A stretch of DNA of 64,000 nucleotides from Globisporangium splendens (lineage: Eukaryota > Oomycota > Peronosporomycetes > Pythiales > Pythiaceae). Every line of letters begins with the position of its first letter. Position 1 is the stretch's first letter. The notes under the pieces were generated by a model. That model did no database searches. It saw only the letters and a program-made list of their open reading frames with translations, and was not told the DNA's origin. Positions 32,175 to 43,059 of the stretch are shown here, piece by piece. Location: NCBI GenBank assembly GCA_006386115.1, contig VFIW01000121.1, forward strand, positions 1 through 64,000. Reading direction: 5' to 3'. The position numbers and the translations under genes were made by a program.

Positions 32175-32192
32175 GGGCGGAGCCTCCTACTG
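32153..32192 (+). promoter_or_regulatory. -1 ribosomal frameshift signal between gag and pol of element C
   Basis: A AAA AAC at 32153-32159 in the gag register (codons CCA AAA AAC), a 9-nt spacer, then a hairpin at 32169-32192: arms CAGTAGG and CCTACTG (7 bp), upper stem GGC/GCC, loop GGA, one bulged T. The gag TAG at 32172-32174 lies in the 5' arm, four codons after the AAC, as in element B. Pol continues in the -1 frame as KKREWTVGAEPP. Confidence 0.87.
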
Positions 32193-35100
32193 GCCCGGAA
32201 AAGAGGACTGTGGATGTTGTGGAGACACAGGACTCTGGCCCCCATGTGCATCAAGCACATGCAGTTTCCACTGTGAGCGAGAAGAGTGTCAGTCAAACGT
32301 CAAGTTTGATCGTTCACAAAGTTCATGTAGACGGTATTGCAACGCCTCTACGAGCTTTGGTTGACACCGGTGCGTCGAACAACTTTGTTCGAAATGAAGT
32401 GATCATCAGGCATGGTATCTTCGTGCCCGATGCGAATGAAGAGAAGGCGATGATTGTCCGGTCGGCAAATGGGTCAACTGTGAAGATGCTGAAGCGCGTG
32501 GTGCGCTTGGCAATCAAGTGTGAAGATTTCCGAGGTGAAGACGAGTTTATTTTACTCGACCTCGATGACAAGTTTGACATCACCCTGGGAATGCCGTGGT
32601 TGAAGCGTTACCAACCTAGCATTGACTGGATGAATATGAAGATCTCCGTTGGCAAGTCACGCGATGTTGACTTGTGCTGCACAACAACGGATGAAGTGGT
32701 ATGGGTGTACACATCTGTGGAAGAGATCCCAGATGGCCCTTGTGATATTGCGGTGTGCGATGGCCCCCATGTTCACAAGCGGTACCCATTTTGAAGACGA
32801 CGAACGGAGGTGGAGCAGTCAGGCGCCAGAAAAAGACTGTCTCCTTTGCCATCGACGACGAGAAGGCTCGCGATGGCGTTGACAAGAGTGAATGGAAGAG
32901 GAACAGACACCCTTCCCAAGACAAGAAGACCAGCAAGAGAAGTTTTTCGCCAAGAGTTTTGAGTTCCCCTGATCAAGGTACAAGTGGCGATGACGAAGGG
33001 AGTGTCCAAGCACAAGACATTCCAAGCGAGTTTGTGAATATCGCGGTTTACAATGAAGAAGGTGACGTGGATGTAATCCGTCACGTGAAGATTGAAAATC
33101 CTCCAGGTTCAGTCGAAGAGTTGATTTCCTTGCCATCAATGAGCAAGAAGACACTAGAGCGCAGCCTAGCGAGAGGCGATATTGCGCAGGTGTGTGTGAT
33201 CGTCGAAATGGTCGACGAAGGCTTCGTCAACACAGCATCAAGTGCGGATGCAGATGTGTTGGACGAAAAGGCACGGAAGGAAAGGCTCGAGGAGCAGTCG
33301 TGGGACTCCCTCAAGAAGAACCCCGTGTATGCGCTTGCCAGGGAATATGAAGACATCTTCCCTGACAAGGTGCCGGACGAATTGCCATTCGACAGAGGCA
33401 TTCCTCATGAGATTGATGTACTTCCTGGCACGAAGTACTGCATCACAAGACAGTGGCCGTTGCCAAAGGAACAAGTCGAGGCGATCGACGAGTTCTTTGC
33501 ACAACGTGCTAAGGCTGGTCATGTGCGGGAGAGCAAGTCTCCGCATTGCAGCCCCACTTTCTGTGTGAAGAAGGCAACTGGAGGTTGGCGCATTGTTCAC
33601 GCTTTCAACAAGCTGAACGACGCGACAATTCCAGCCCAGACTCCGGTTCCACGCAAGGACATGATCCTTGATGGAATGGTTGGCAGCACCGTCTTTAGTG
33701 CTATCGATCTGAAAGATGGGTTCTATCAGATTCGAATGCGCGAAGACGATGTCCCACTAACCGCAGTGAGTACCCCGAGTGGTATGCTGTGGGAATGGTT
33801 AGTGATGCCACAGAGACTGAAGAATGCTCCTGCGACCTTCAATCGAATGGTCACGAACGTTCTTCGTCCTCTGCGAACATTCGCACCAAGTTACTTTGAC
33901 GATATTTTCGTTCATAGTAAGGCCACGAATGGGAAGTCTGATGTCGATGTTCATCTCGATCATCTTCGTCAAGTTTTCCAGGTCATGCGTGAGAACAAAC
34001 TCTACGCAAACTTGAAGAAGTGCATGTTCTTCACCCCCGAGATCCCTGTTCTCGGTTGTTTTGTGGGCAAGAGCGGTGTTCGAGTCGATCCGGAGAAGGT
34101 CAAAGCTATTGACGATTGGCCAGTGCCTCAGAACGTCAAACAGCTACGACAATGGTTGGGTCTAGCCAACTACTTGCACAAGTACACGCGCAATTATGCA
34201 GCGTTGGTGCAACCCCTCACACAGCTCTTGAAGAAAGACGTTGAGTGGAAATGGTCGAGAGACCATCAGACGGCGTTCGGAGAAGTCAAGAGGAGTCTTC
34301 GAGAAGCTCCCGTGTTGGCTCTGCCAAACCACGACAAGCCGTTCCACGTCGTCTGTGATGCGAGCGACTATGCCATCGGTTGCGCATTAATGCAACACGG
34401 TGATGAGGGTCATGAGCGAGTTGTGTCGTATCAGTCGCGACAACTCCGATCCGCAGAGCGGAACTGCCCAGTTCGCGAGAAGGAACTTCTGGCGATGAAG
34501 TATTCTTTGGTCAAGTTCCGTGTGTATCTGCTTGGCGAGGAGCGCTTTGCTATCTACACTGATCACGCATCTCTGCGTACGGCAGTGAAGACTCCTCATT
34601 TGTCGCAAAGAATGGCGAGATGGTTCTCCTTCTTTGCAGAGTACAACTTTGTTGTACACTACAAGCCAGGCAAGACGAACATCTTAGCCGATGCGCTGTC
34701 AAGACGTCCGGATTACGATCCGAAGACCAAGAGTGAAGACACGGACGGAGCGTGTCGACTCTGTGAAGATGTTCAAGCGATCGCGGTGCAAGCAACGACT
34801 ACAGTGCGAGAAGAGATTGTCGAAGGGTACAAGTCTGACGAAACATGTCAGGACTTGTTGAAGTACTTCAAGGACCCTTCGGACAAAGCACTGCAAGGTC
34901 TTCCGTCGCGCACAAGATCGCGAGTTCACCGCTTCCGAGTACACAATGGGTTGTTGTACTATGCGGTCGAACAAGGGGATACAGCAAGGGTTGTTGTTCC
35001 CAACGACGAAGGTCTGCGTCATCGACTCTTGTATGAGTACCATGACAGTCCTTCGGGTGGCCATCTCGGACGTGAGAAAACGTTTCTCAGTCTTTCCCGG

Positions 35101-36935
35101 GATTACTACTGGCCACACATGTACAAGTGGGTGCGCAAGTATGTGAGGACTTGCGAGGCTGCCAACGAGTGAAACCCTCTGGTTCCACGCAGGCACCACT
35201 TCGTTCATTGGCTGTCCCATCGGACAGTTGGAAGTCTGTGAGTATGGATTTCATATTCGGACTTCCAAGAGACACACATGGACGCAATGGCATCCTTGTG
35301 TTTGTGGACCGATTCAGCAAGATGGTTCATCTTGCGCCTGTTTCGGACAAGATCTCTGCTGAGAAGACTGCCAAGGTCTTTGTAGACGTCGTATTCCGTC
35401 TACACGGACTACCAGTCGAGATCGTGTCTGACCGTGACACCCGTTTCACGTCCAAGTTCTGGCGTGCACTGTTCGGACTTCTGGACACCAAGTTGTCCAT
35501 GTCAACAGCGGCACACCCTGAAACGGACGGTCAAACAGAGCGAGTGAATCGTGTCCTCGAAGACGTGTTGCGCAGCTACGCAACGTCTTTCAAAGAGTGG
35601 AGTGAATTTCTCCCTCTTGCCGAGTTTGCGTTGAACAACTCCACGCATGTCTCGACAGGTCACTCTCCATTTTATGTGAACTATGGCATTCACCCTCGAG
35701 TGCCTGCTTCCATAATGGGTGAGGTCTCTACCTTAAGTGGGGGAGGGACTCCGGCTCATGGTAACAAGCCGAAGTCGTCTTACGACCTGAATGCTGCTTC
35801 CGAGTTGAAAGCAAATTTTGACTCGATGAAACCCCTCGACGACCTAACAAGTCGTGAAGAGCAGCAAGTCGATGACTTTGTTGTGAGGAGGCAAGCCGTT
35901 GTGAGGTTTGTTCGAGACGCAATCGCGAAGGCTCAGGATCTGCAAAAGGAACAAGCAGACAAGAGCGGAAGGAAGAACAAGCAAGTGTATAAGATCGATG
36001 ATCTTGTATTACTTAGCACGGCGAACCTGCCTGAACATGCAGTGTCCAACTTGGGAAGCTCGAAGCTTCTGCCAAGGTTCATCGGACCGTTCAAGGTAGT
36101 GAAATGCAATGGCGATGCCTACACGCTAGACATACCTACACGCATGCGTCTACACCCGACATTTTATGTGGGTAGACTAAAGCCTTACCTTCCAAGTGGA
36201 TCTGCGGATCCTACGAGATCTTCCGCAAACGATCGAGCTGATCGTGAAGCTTCTCCACTTGATTGCGAAGAGCAAACAGCTCATCGCTCTGGAGATTCTT
36301 CTCGGCGTACAAGAGTTGCAGGACGTCGAAGGATTGGTCCTTCACCGACTCCAGCGCTTGAAGGCGAGAATGGTACTCACCACGAAGTACCTCAAAAGCC
36401 GAACCTGCCTCTTCCACAGAGCGCAAAAGGCGATCGTGAGCCAACTCACGAGACTTCTCGTTTTTCCGGAGTCGAACAAGTTCGTCCTGAACCTGTTGGA
36501 ACCGTTCCTCGAAACGGGACTCCAAAGCCGAACACTGGGCACAACCTTCTGTCGGGACGTCGATCTTCGACTCATGATCGGCGACAAGGTTCTCGAGACT
36601 CTCGCAGCGTTCCTCAAGCGTCGAACAACGCTGCTGCAAAGCCTCGATTTGCCCACGATGAGCACTCTTCCACTTCCAGAGTCGCTCAATCGTTTTCTCG
36701 TTCAGTCCCACCCCCGTTGTTAGACTCTCAGGGAGAGCATCGCTGGGTGGTTGAGTCGATTGTCGATCATGAAGATCGACCGACTCATCGTCGAGGAAAG
36801 AAGCAGTTGAACCATCAACGCTTCTACAGAGTTCGGTGGCGTGGATATCCACCGAGCTCGGACACGTGGGAGCCTCGTCAGACATTGGAGTCTGATGTTC
36901 CCGACGTGGTCCGCAGCTATGAGAACTGCTTGTAG
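32153..36935 (+). pseudogene. Pol of element C (PR-RT-RNase H-IN-chromodomain), two frameshifts
   Basis: Domains: protease (LVDTGASNNFVRNEV, about 32360), RT with SYFDDIFVHS (about 33890-33920), RNase H (VVCDASDYAIG, about 34350), integrase zinc region (about 35035-35165), DDE core with MDFIFGL (about 35245), SDRDTRF and QTERVNR (about 35430-35550), then a low-complexity linker and a chromodomain (HRWVVESIV...FYRVRWRGYPPSSDTWEP, about 36740-36880). Frame changes occur between protease and RT (about 32760-32794) and in the integrase zinc region (about 35155-35172). All catalytic residues I can check are present, so only these two indels separate it from an intact pol. Confidence 0.92.
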
Positions 36936-37277
36936 CGTCGCCAGGGGCGACACTACGACGACCAGAGCTACGGTTCGCTCTGTCGTCAGCAGGAGTTCTT
37001 CTTTCGGCACGAGCATTGCCACGACGAAGAAGACGCTCCATCTTGTTCTCATTCTCAAGACGAACAAATGTTCGCCATGAGTCTCTCTGGGCTGCGATGT
37101 GTTGGTTCGGATCATCGCGATCGTTGATCCGACGCCAACTGAAGAACCGCTCCTTGTAGAACTCGAGTCCCCCTTCTTCTTCAGAATGGGAGAAATGTCG
37201 AAGAGTTCTGGAGCTGTCTGCTGTCGCTTGGACGACGGACGTTCTTCACGGTTCACTTGGTCACTTGGTCGCTTCAT
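36211..37277 (-). pseudogene. Antisense accessory frame of element C with long coiled coil
   Basis: On the minus strand, 77 bp inside the 3' LTR, an ATG at 37277 opens MKRPSDQVNREERPSSKRQQ, a basic, nuclear-signal-like start. A single-base slip in a G run near 37158 connects it to a frame open without stops from LEFYKERFFSWRR (about 37157) to TAG at 36211. About 160 C-terminal residues (from about 36690) are almost proline-free and heptad-like (IEALQQRCSTLEERCESLEN; FEERFQQVQDELVRLRKNEK; QVEKLHDQLDRLRKIS): a strong coiled coil. It overlaps the pol linker and chromodomain region on the other strand. Element B has the same layout. No known domain recognised. Confidence 0.65.
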
Positions 37278-37340
37278 TGCCAATTGCAAAGTGAACTGCT
37301 CCGAAAGGTCTGCAAAAGTACGCAAGGTACTTGTGACTTT

Positions 37341-37353
37341 AAGGAGGGGATGA
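37341..37353 (+). other. Polypurine tract of element C
   Basis: AAGGAGGGGATGA immediately before the 3' LTR; expected plus-strand primer. Confidence 0.75.
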
Positions 37354-38000
37354 TGTAATGGGCCACAACCAGCCATTACATGAAGGTGGATCTGTCCCAG
37401 ATCTAGTGTGTCACACACCACCTTCAGCGTGCATTGTGGAGACACAAATAACAAAGGGATTACAGTAATACAGTCCCCACATGCACGTGTGACGTCAAGA
37501 TGACGTCACGAGTATTCTCTGTGCTGATCAGTGCAGAGTGTTGTTCTCATGTACTAATCAGTACAGAGCAATGACGTCCATGTACTAATCAAGTACTGAG
37601 TGATGGTTCCTGCTTAGGAAACTGGGTGGCGACGAGACCGACGTGTGTCTGCCACCTGGAGTGAGTGGCGCGAGCCAATCACTTTGCAGGTATTTTATAC
37701 AAGACTTGAAGTTCAAGCTTCTAGAAGATCCCGTAGGTTCAACCTCAGTGTACCCAAGGTTTTATATATCAGATTCATAGGTTTTATTGTGTATATTTAG
37801 GTTTTAGTTATAAAACGTGTAGGATTCCCTTGGGGTTCATTAGCAAGTAGCGACAGGATCCATAACCATTTTTAATTCAGTTGCAAATTTTCCTCCAAGC
37901 CCTCAAGTCTTCTTCCTCCCTCCAAGTCGGGAGATCGTTTCCTCTGGCACAATCGTGTGTGCCGTGTTTGAGGGACTGTTTGGAACAGCGCCCTCTTACA
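37354..38000 (+). repeat. 3' LTR of element C
   Basis: 647 bp, matching 30357-31005 with scattered substitutions and small indels. The double TGACGTCA palindrome is shortened here (about 37489-37508), with three bases less between the two octamers. Confidence 0.93.
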
Positions 38001-38575
38001 GTCTACATTGATGAAGATATCGGCGACGAGATGTATATCATCGAGAAGTTACTTCGCCAACGCCAAGTAAACCGCAAGACGCAATGGTTGATAAAGTGAC
38101 ACGGCTTTCCTGAGCACGAAGCGACAGGGAAAATGAGGACAATGTCAAAAACGTCTCCCATTGGAATATTCTCGTCGGAGAATATCAACAGCTCCAACGA
38201 GATGTCAATCGCGGGAGGATGTAAGGGTCGACGGTACCACGATGGTACAATGTACCAATATTTCGGTATATCGGAATGTTGGTAGATGATTACGACACTT
38301 TTAGGAATGATTGTATGTTTATGCATAGGTACAGATATGATGAGAACCCATCTGTTATCTTAGAAGCGATCCTGTCCGCAAAATAAAAGAAGAAAAATCA
38401 GATATGAGGAAATCCAGTAAAAAATCCAGTAAAAAATCAAGTAGCACGCAAGAGAAAGAGAGTAGGAAGAGCCCCAAGGGGGCCAAGGACTAGCAACGAA
38501 GTAGTTGAGTTTTTCTTCAACAGTTTTCTCAATCTCACTTCTCAATTCGCCATCAACTACACAAGCCTCCTTACA
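38001..38575 (+). mobile_element. 3' end of a fourth gypsy element (D): chromodomain tail plus 3' LTR
   Basis: 38001-38140 encodes a chromodomain piece (DEMYIIEKLLRQRQ, NRKTQWLIK, then a stop and HGFPEHEA) followed by a purine run and an LTR at 38220-38575 (356 bp, TGTAAGG...CCTTACA ends). The rest of element D is absent: sequence jumps straight from the element C LTR into the end of pol. The LTR contains A-rich repeats (ATCCAGTAAAAA twice, about 38410-38435). Confidence 0.75.
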
Positions 38576-39270
38576 ACGGTGGTGCCAGTGACCAGCAGCT
38601 GCTAACGAAGATCTGTTGCCACCAGCGGCATGTCCACAGCCTGGGGTGCTTGCCTCTTTCCAGCGCTTTACGACCCGGATAGATCGTATTTCTCAAAGTG
38701 ACACCCAAAATTCTTGAAACCACATTTTCAATTAAAAACCCAGTCCTTTCACACGCGTCCATAGAGTCCGAATTTGAATAGAGTTTGGTGCAGGTGACAC
38801 CATCTAGATCCACCTCAGATTCGCCCACTGTAGCTGCAGCAAATGTATGTAGCATTTTCTGGGTATTCGGAATGTTGTATGCGTCATTTTTAACTGCCGC
38901 CATTGCACGAAGAGCATCAGTTGCATTGCTGGCATTAGAACAGCGTGAAGAGTGCGAGCATTCCCATTTACAGTAGACGAAACTGATAAACAACTACAGT
39001 TGCCTATGGTGCTGGGGTATCTAGGTTCCTATGTGTGACTTTTAAGGTGCCTTTGTTTCGGACGAGAGCTTCGAGTAGTTGCGGATTGTTTCCAATCGTG
39101 CAGTTGAGAGCGCGGCGGAGGTGGAGGCTGACCACATGATTGACTTGGCAGTAGCGAGCATCTATCGGTGGTGAATCTTCGTATTTGTGTTTGCGGAGGT
39201 TGTGAGCTGTCCACTGCAGAGATGGCGCCATGAGAGTGACTTTTGCATTGCCTACGTTGCGTGTGAGCAC
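38576..39270 (-). pseudogene. Unrecognised minus-strand gene remnant next to element D
   Basis: Two protein-like minus-strand segments: 39270-39004 (MAPSLQWTAHNLRKHKYED..., ending RNLDTPAP) and 38993-38571 (ATDALRAMAAVKNDAYNIPN..., GESEVDLDGVTCTKLYSNSD). The second runs into the element D LTR and stops there. They may be exons of one host gene truncated by element D. No family recognised. Confidence 0.35.
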
Positions 39271-39302
39271 TCTCGTGGTGTGAACACTCTCGTGGTGTGA
39301 AC
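39269..39302. repeat. 17-bp tandem duplication
   Basis: ACTCTCGTGGTGTGAAC occurs twice in a row. Confidence 0.85.
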
Positions 39303-39649
39303 CTCGAAGGAGACTTCACGTTTGCATCGCGACCTCTCAATTTAGATAGAAACCATCTTTCATATAAAAGTACAAAAAATGTTTGCAATATGCAAGGTGC
39401 CCATAGTTGTATTATGCCTGCGCAAAACACTTTAATAAATACCTCTGAAATATTTCTAGGCTTGATTTGTTAGGGAACTGTTGAACATAAACTCGACTAC
39501 AAAATTAAAGTGTCAAAACCTCATTAAAAAAATAGTAAGATTACCTTTTCAAAGCACATAATGCGCACAAATGTTGAATAGTAATGGGACGTTATGTCAG
39601 GAAAAATATGGCGCGTTTGTTTTGTATTGATATCTGAATCAGATGCATT

Positions 39650-40081
39650 TGATACTATTGTTGATGAAAATGGACAGGATAGTGCTACATTTAGGATGCA
39701 GGTTTTGCAGCAAGCACAAGAGCGGGAGCCCCATTAAACAATTGCATCCGATACATCGATGGAGCCAAGCATTTCATATCGCATCCATCTCCTCGTCCCA
39801 ATGCGTCTGTCGGTGAGAATCTGCAAAGGTCTGTATTCAGTGGACATAATCGAGCGCACTGTTTTCATGGCAAGCAGTGTGCGCAAGTGACGGCATGTAC
39901 ATTTCGTTGTTCGAACCCGTTGAAGGTCGCAAATACGACAGCGCTGCGCTCAAAGAAAGCGTTCTTTGTGAGTCGATGGAAAAATGAGGCGGCTTTCGGG
40001 GACAAGATGATTTACGGCGACGCAGGATATCCAGTTCTGCAATACGTACGTGCACCACACAAGGACGCAGCATTAAGATAG
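39650..40081 (+). pseudogene. PIF/Harbinger-type transposase relic (DDE_Tnp_4 family)
   Basis: Short conserved blocks are readable in changing frames: FSGHNRAHC (about 39836), an EPVEGRKYDSAALKES block in another frame (about 39915-39960), and GDAGYPVLQYVRAPHKDAAL near the end (about 40017-40078). These correspond to the SGHKR...H, ...GR..D..., and GD.GYP motifs of nuclease-like Harbinger transposases. At least one frameshift and several stops are present; no terminal inverted repeats were found. Confidence 0.7.
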
Positions 40082-41026
40082 GAGCACCTTTCCTTCAACA
40101 GTCGCATGAGCTCATGCAGACAAAACGCCGAATAGTAATCGAGAGTGTCGGCAGAGTTCATATCGTAAATATTCGTCACATCAGAGTGCCGTGATCATTT
40201 ACGGAACAGATATGACTTGAGGGATAAAAAACACCATACAAAACGAGCTTGGTAAGACCAAGCATATCGTATCTCGTACCTTTTCAACAAGATACCCGTG
40301 CGAAACCAATGAGGTCAGATCGTTGGCTGGTGTGCTACACACAAGTCTCGCAGAAAAAGAAGAGAAGTGGCCAGCACGCTCAAGTGCGCGGCGAGGAAGA
40401 CATCGACGGATCGAGAGTCCGAAGAAACGGGCATCGCGACAAAGTGTCGAGAAAGGGTGGGGTTCAATGCACGGAGGAGCGCCCCTCGGTGGCATCGCGG
40501 AACACTGCGACGAAGTGGTGGAGGATGTTGTTGGTGTTGCTTTCAAATGACACCTTGTATGCTTAACACTGGCCCGGCTGTTCTAGATTGCACACAGATG
40601 TGCTAGTACACCGTTTGCCGAACAAGGTGCAATTATACCATGTCAAGGGGGTCTCGCATTGCAATATGACCCAACGGATACTACACCATTTTGCACCGAA
40701 GCTCTCGATTGACAAAGTTCGCATTTATCGGGTTCGAATTGTGTCCGAAATCATATGAGGGAGGAAAAATCGATTGTGTGGGATGTCGCTGTTTGAAATA
40801 TCGGGAAAGTAGATTTGATGAGTATCATATCAGTTCTGGAAAAATATCGGTATATAGAGAATCAATTGTGGGAGTTTGTACTGTAGTCCAACCAGGTTTA
40901 CTCACAGTATTGTTTTTGCGCAAATAAGCATATGACGGGGGATGGGTGCACCCAGTATCCCAAATTTTGGACACCTGTTGGACAGTTGTCAACTATTCGC
41001 ATGAAGATGACGGCAGTACGAGTACA
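40082..41026. other. Intergenic, mostly featureless; one copy of a GGTGCACCCAGT motif
   Basis: No gene recognised. At 40944-40990 lies the first of three copies of a short motif (GGGTGCACCCAGTATCCCAA then TTTTGGACA), also at about 46480 and 47185. Confidence 0.4.
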
Positions 41027-41635
41027 CTGCGGTAAACTGGGAGAGAGAGAGAGAAGGTAATTCTATTCAACTTATGATCTACATACAGTTTAAGAATTCC
41101 TGAGTCTCATGAACACTGCCGACAGTGAGGTGTTTCTCAGTTTTGACGGTGCGGCACCGATATCGTTGTCGAGTAGAGCTGCGACTTGGGACATAAGAGC
41201 TTGACCATTTCCCCACGATTCGTCGGTGAGTATCTTCGCATTCTTGGAGTTCATTGCCATGTTGGCGAGAAGATCGGCCATTTTGTTTTGTTCCGTTTTG
41301 TGTGATTCCGGAGATCCACGCAAAGTTGGTGATGGTTTGATTTACCCGAATGCTAGTGGCTACAACTTGGTTCTGGCGTATTGAGGCGAACCCGTTCTGG
41401 GATGCGACAATCATTTGGCTGTCTCCGAAGACTTCGAACTTGACTTCATAGTGCTGTGGGTAGTGTGCACTGTATGCCAGACCATCTCTCAGCGCGCTGT
41501 ATTCGCACCAATTGTTCGTGATTGTGGTCCCATGTACGCATAGCCGCATGCTTTGAGTTCCCATCGATTGCTCGTCATTCAGGAAGACGAGTGCCCAACC
41601 GCTGCCTCCTGGACCTGTGCTCTGCGGTAAACTGG
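41027..41635 (-). mobile_element. LINE B copy 3, 5'-truncated, with 14-bp target-site duplication
   Basis: 41041-41621 is a reverse-orientation piece of the RNase H end of LINE B. The reading frames break at least twice (TNNWCEYSALRDG to FASIRQNQ, then NKMADLLANMAMNSKN). It is flanked by CTGCGGTAAACTGG at 41027-41040 and 41622-41635. The tail on the plus strand is (GA)n, so LINE B copies end in CT repeats rather than poly(A). Confidence 0.95.
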
Positions 41636-41871
41636 TGCCAGAAACAGAAAGGAGACTTTGTCTCGGGATGAGAATCGCTCACAATTTGCTTCCTCACATA
41701 AAGCCAACACGTAGCCTTTGATAAACTTCTTCAAGAACTGGACAACTCTAGACTACGCTGTGTAGAAACATCATCACAAAAATGCATTCTAAAAAACCAC
41801 CCGCACGGCTCTGTTTGCACTTGAGATAGCATTTCGTAGTCCTTTCTTCAGTGATCTCATAGCGTATATTT

Positions 41872-43059
41872 TCAGTTTCTCGAATTGCACCACTCATTGC
41901 TTCCGCTCCAAAACCTTTCAAACAAATCGAGGAAAAATGGGTGGAATCGAGTCTTCATGTCGTCTCTCTGGGATATCTTGATTTGTTCGCGTTCCGACGT
42001 GATCCCCCAGGGCTTCCCATATCTGCCGTCTGGCAAGCACGAGTAGTGCACGACCTGAGCCTGCTCCCGAAGGTCGTTGACTGTTATCCCACCAAGAACA
42101 TCCAACTTGTCGGTGCCTGGTCGCCGGAAATCGGAATTGAGAATCACATATGTGCCTGGCAGTAACTTCGCGCGTGGCTGCTCCTTCGGCGTTCTCAGAG
42201 CACTGTCTAGTTGAGCCAACGACTTGTGAAAGTACGCGTTGAGAACGTCCATGTCGAAGTCTCCGCTGCTTCTAGTGTGACGGCGTTCGTTCACGAATGT
42301 AAGCAGATTGTCAAACGTTGCGTTGTTGGGCGTCAGCACCATCACGGTGCTCGCGAAGAATGGCTGCGGCAACCAGTACGCTTTCGGCGCATAGAATAGT
42401 GGCGCGACTCTATTCTTTTTGGTCTCAACATCAGCGTCTTCATCACCGCTGACCTCTCCGTCCTGGTAAACTGGCAAATCGAACAAATGATCGAGGTTGC
42501 GGATCGGAAGCGAGTCGGCGTCCAGAAACACGACGCGGTCGTACCCAATGTGCTGGAAAATGCGCAGCTTGGTCAGCGAATGGCGCCACGTCGGATCGCC
42601 AGAGCTCGCTTGAATCGGCGCCACTTGGACAGCGTGGACGCCCTCACCAAAGTTGGAGCTGTTGCGCCACTTGGCAATGTACGACGACGACACGGCGTCG
42701 GTGTGCAGAATCGTGATGTCGATGTCGCGGGAAGACTTGAGTGTGTTGCGCAACTGGTTAATCAGGACCAGACTCGCACACGCATAGGTATCCGAGGTGA
42801 CGTACAGCATGTACGAACATGACGATCGTGGCTGGAAGCTGTTGTTTTGAACGCGATCCAAGAGCTGTTGAGAGACATCGGCTTGGATCATTTGGCTTCG
42901 AAAAACATGTCTGGTTGCTACAGACCTGTCAATCGAGGTGGCCATTCGGCACGCAACGACAGCTACAGCGCAAAGCAGCAGCAGCGGAGGCCATAACGCA
43001 TGAGTTCGACCACGTGCTGGAATGGAAGCGCTTCGTGAGTGCCGTTGCGATGGTTTCAT
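41872..43059 (-). CDS. Glycosyltransferase family 8-like protein, Golgi type II
   Basis: 395 residues from the ATG at 43059; the frame is open upstream but without an ATG. An N-terminal anchor follows a basic stretch (WPPLLLLCAVAVVACRMA, about residues 24-41). The catalytic domain shows the GT8 pattern: YVTSDTYACASLVLINQLR, LTKLRIFQHIGYDRVVFLDA and DSLPIRNLDHLF, with the metal-binding DxD in LDAD (about residues 179-182), then PFFASTVMVLTPN and FDMDVLNAYF. A C-terminal LPGTYVILNSDFR and VVHYSC..GKPWG match the HFxG-KPW end typical of glycogenin/galactinol synthase-like enzymes. GT8 enzymes transfer a sugar from a nucleotide-sugar with retention. No introns seen. The acceptor is unknown; the neighbours suggest glycoprotein or surface-glycan synthesis. 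Confidence 0.88.
   Translation of the reverse strand: MKPSQRHSRSASIPARGRTHALWPPLLLLCAVAVVACRMATSIDRSVATRHVFRSQMIQADVSQQLLDRVQNNSFQPRSSCSYMLYVTSDTYACASLVLINQLRNTLKSSRDIDITILHTDAVSSSYIAKWRNSSNFGEGVHAVQVAPIQASSGDPTWRHSLTKLRIFQHIGYDRVVFLDADSLPIRNLDHLFDLPVYQDGEVSGDEDADVETKKNRVAPLFYAPKAYWLPQPFFASTVMVLTPNNATFDNLLTFVNERRHTRSSGDFDMDVLNAYFHKSLAQLDSALRTPKEQPRAKLLPGTYVILNSDFRRPGTDKLDVLGGITVNDLREQAQVVHYSCLPDGRYGKPWGITSEREQIKISQRDDMKTRFHPFFLDLFERFWSGSNEWCNSRN

Larger units (their letters stand above)
30357..38000 (+). mobile_element. Ty3/gypsy LTR retrotransposon C (chromovirus type)
   Basis: 7644 bp: LTRs 30357-31005 and 37354-38000, primer binding site 31008-31016, gag 31125-32174, pol in the -1 frame to 36935, a minus-strand frame 37277-36211, and a polypurine tract 37341-37353. 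Pol has two frameshifts (near 32780 and near 35160). The flanking bases CTCCG and GTCTA do not match, so no target-site duplication is present. The left flank is host gene and the right flank is the tail of element D. A solo LTR of this family sits in element B and a 60-bp LTR piece at 15070. Confidence 0.95.

Noticed and set aside
38410..38435. Short direct repeats ATCCAGTAAAAA as a CRISPR-like or satellite array
   Set aside because: Only two copies, no spacers; ordinary A-rich LTR sequence.
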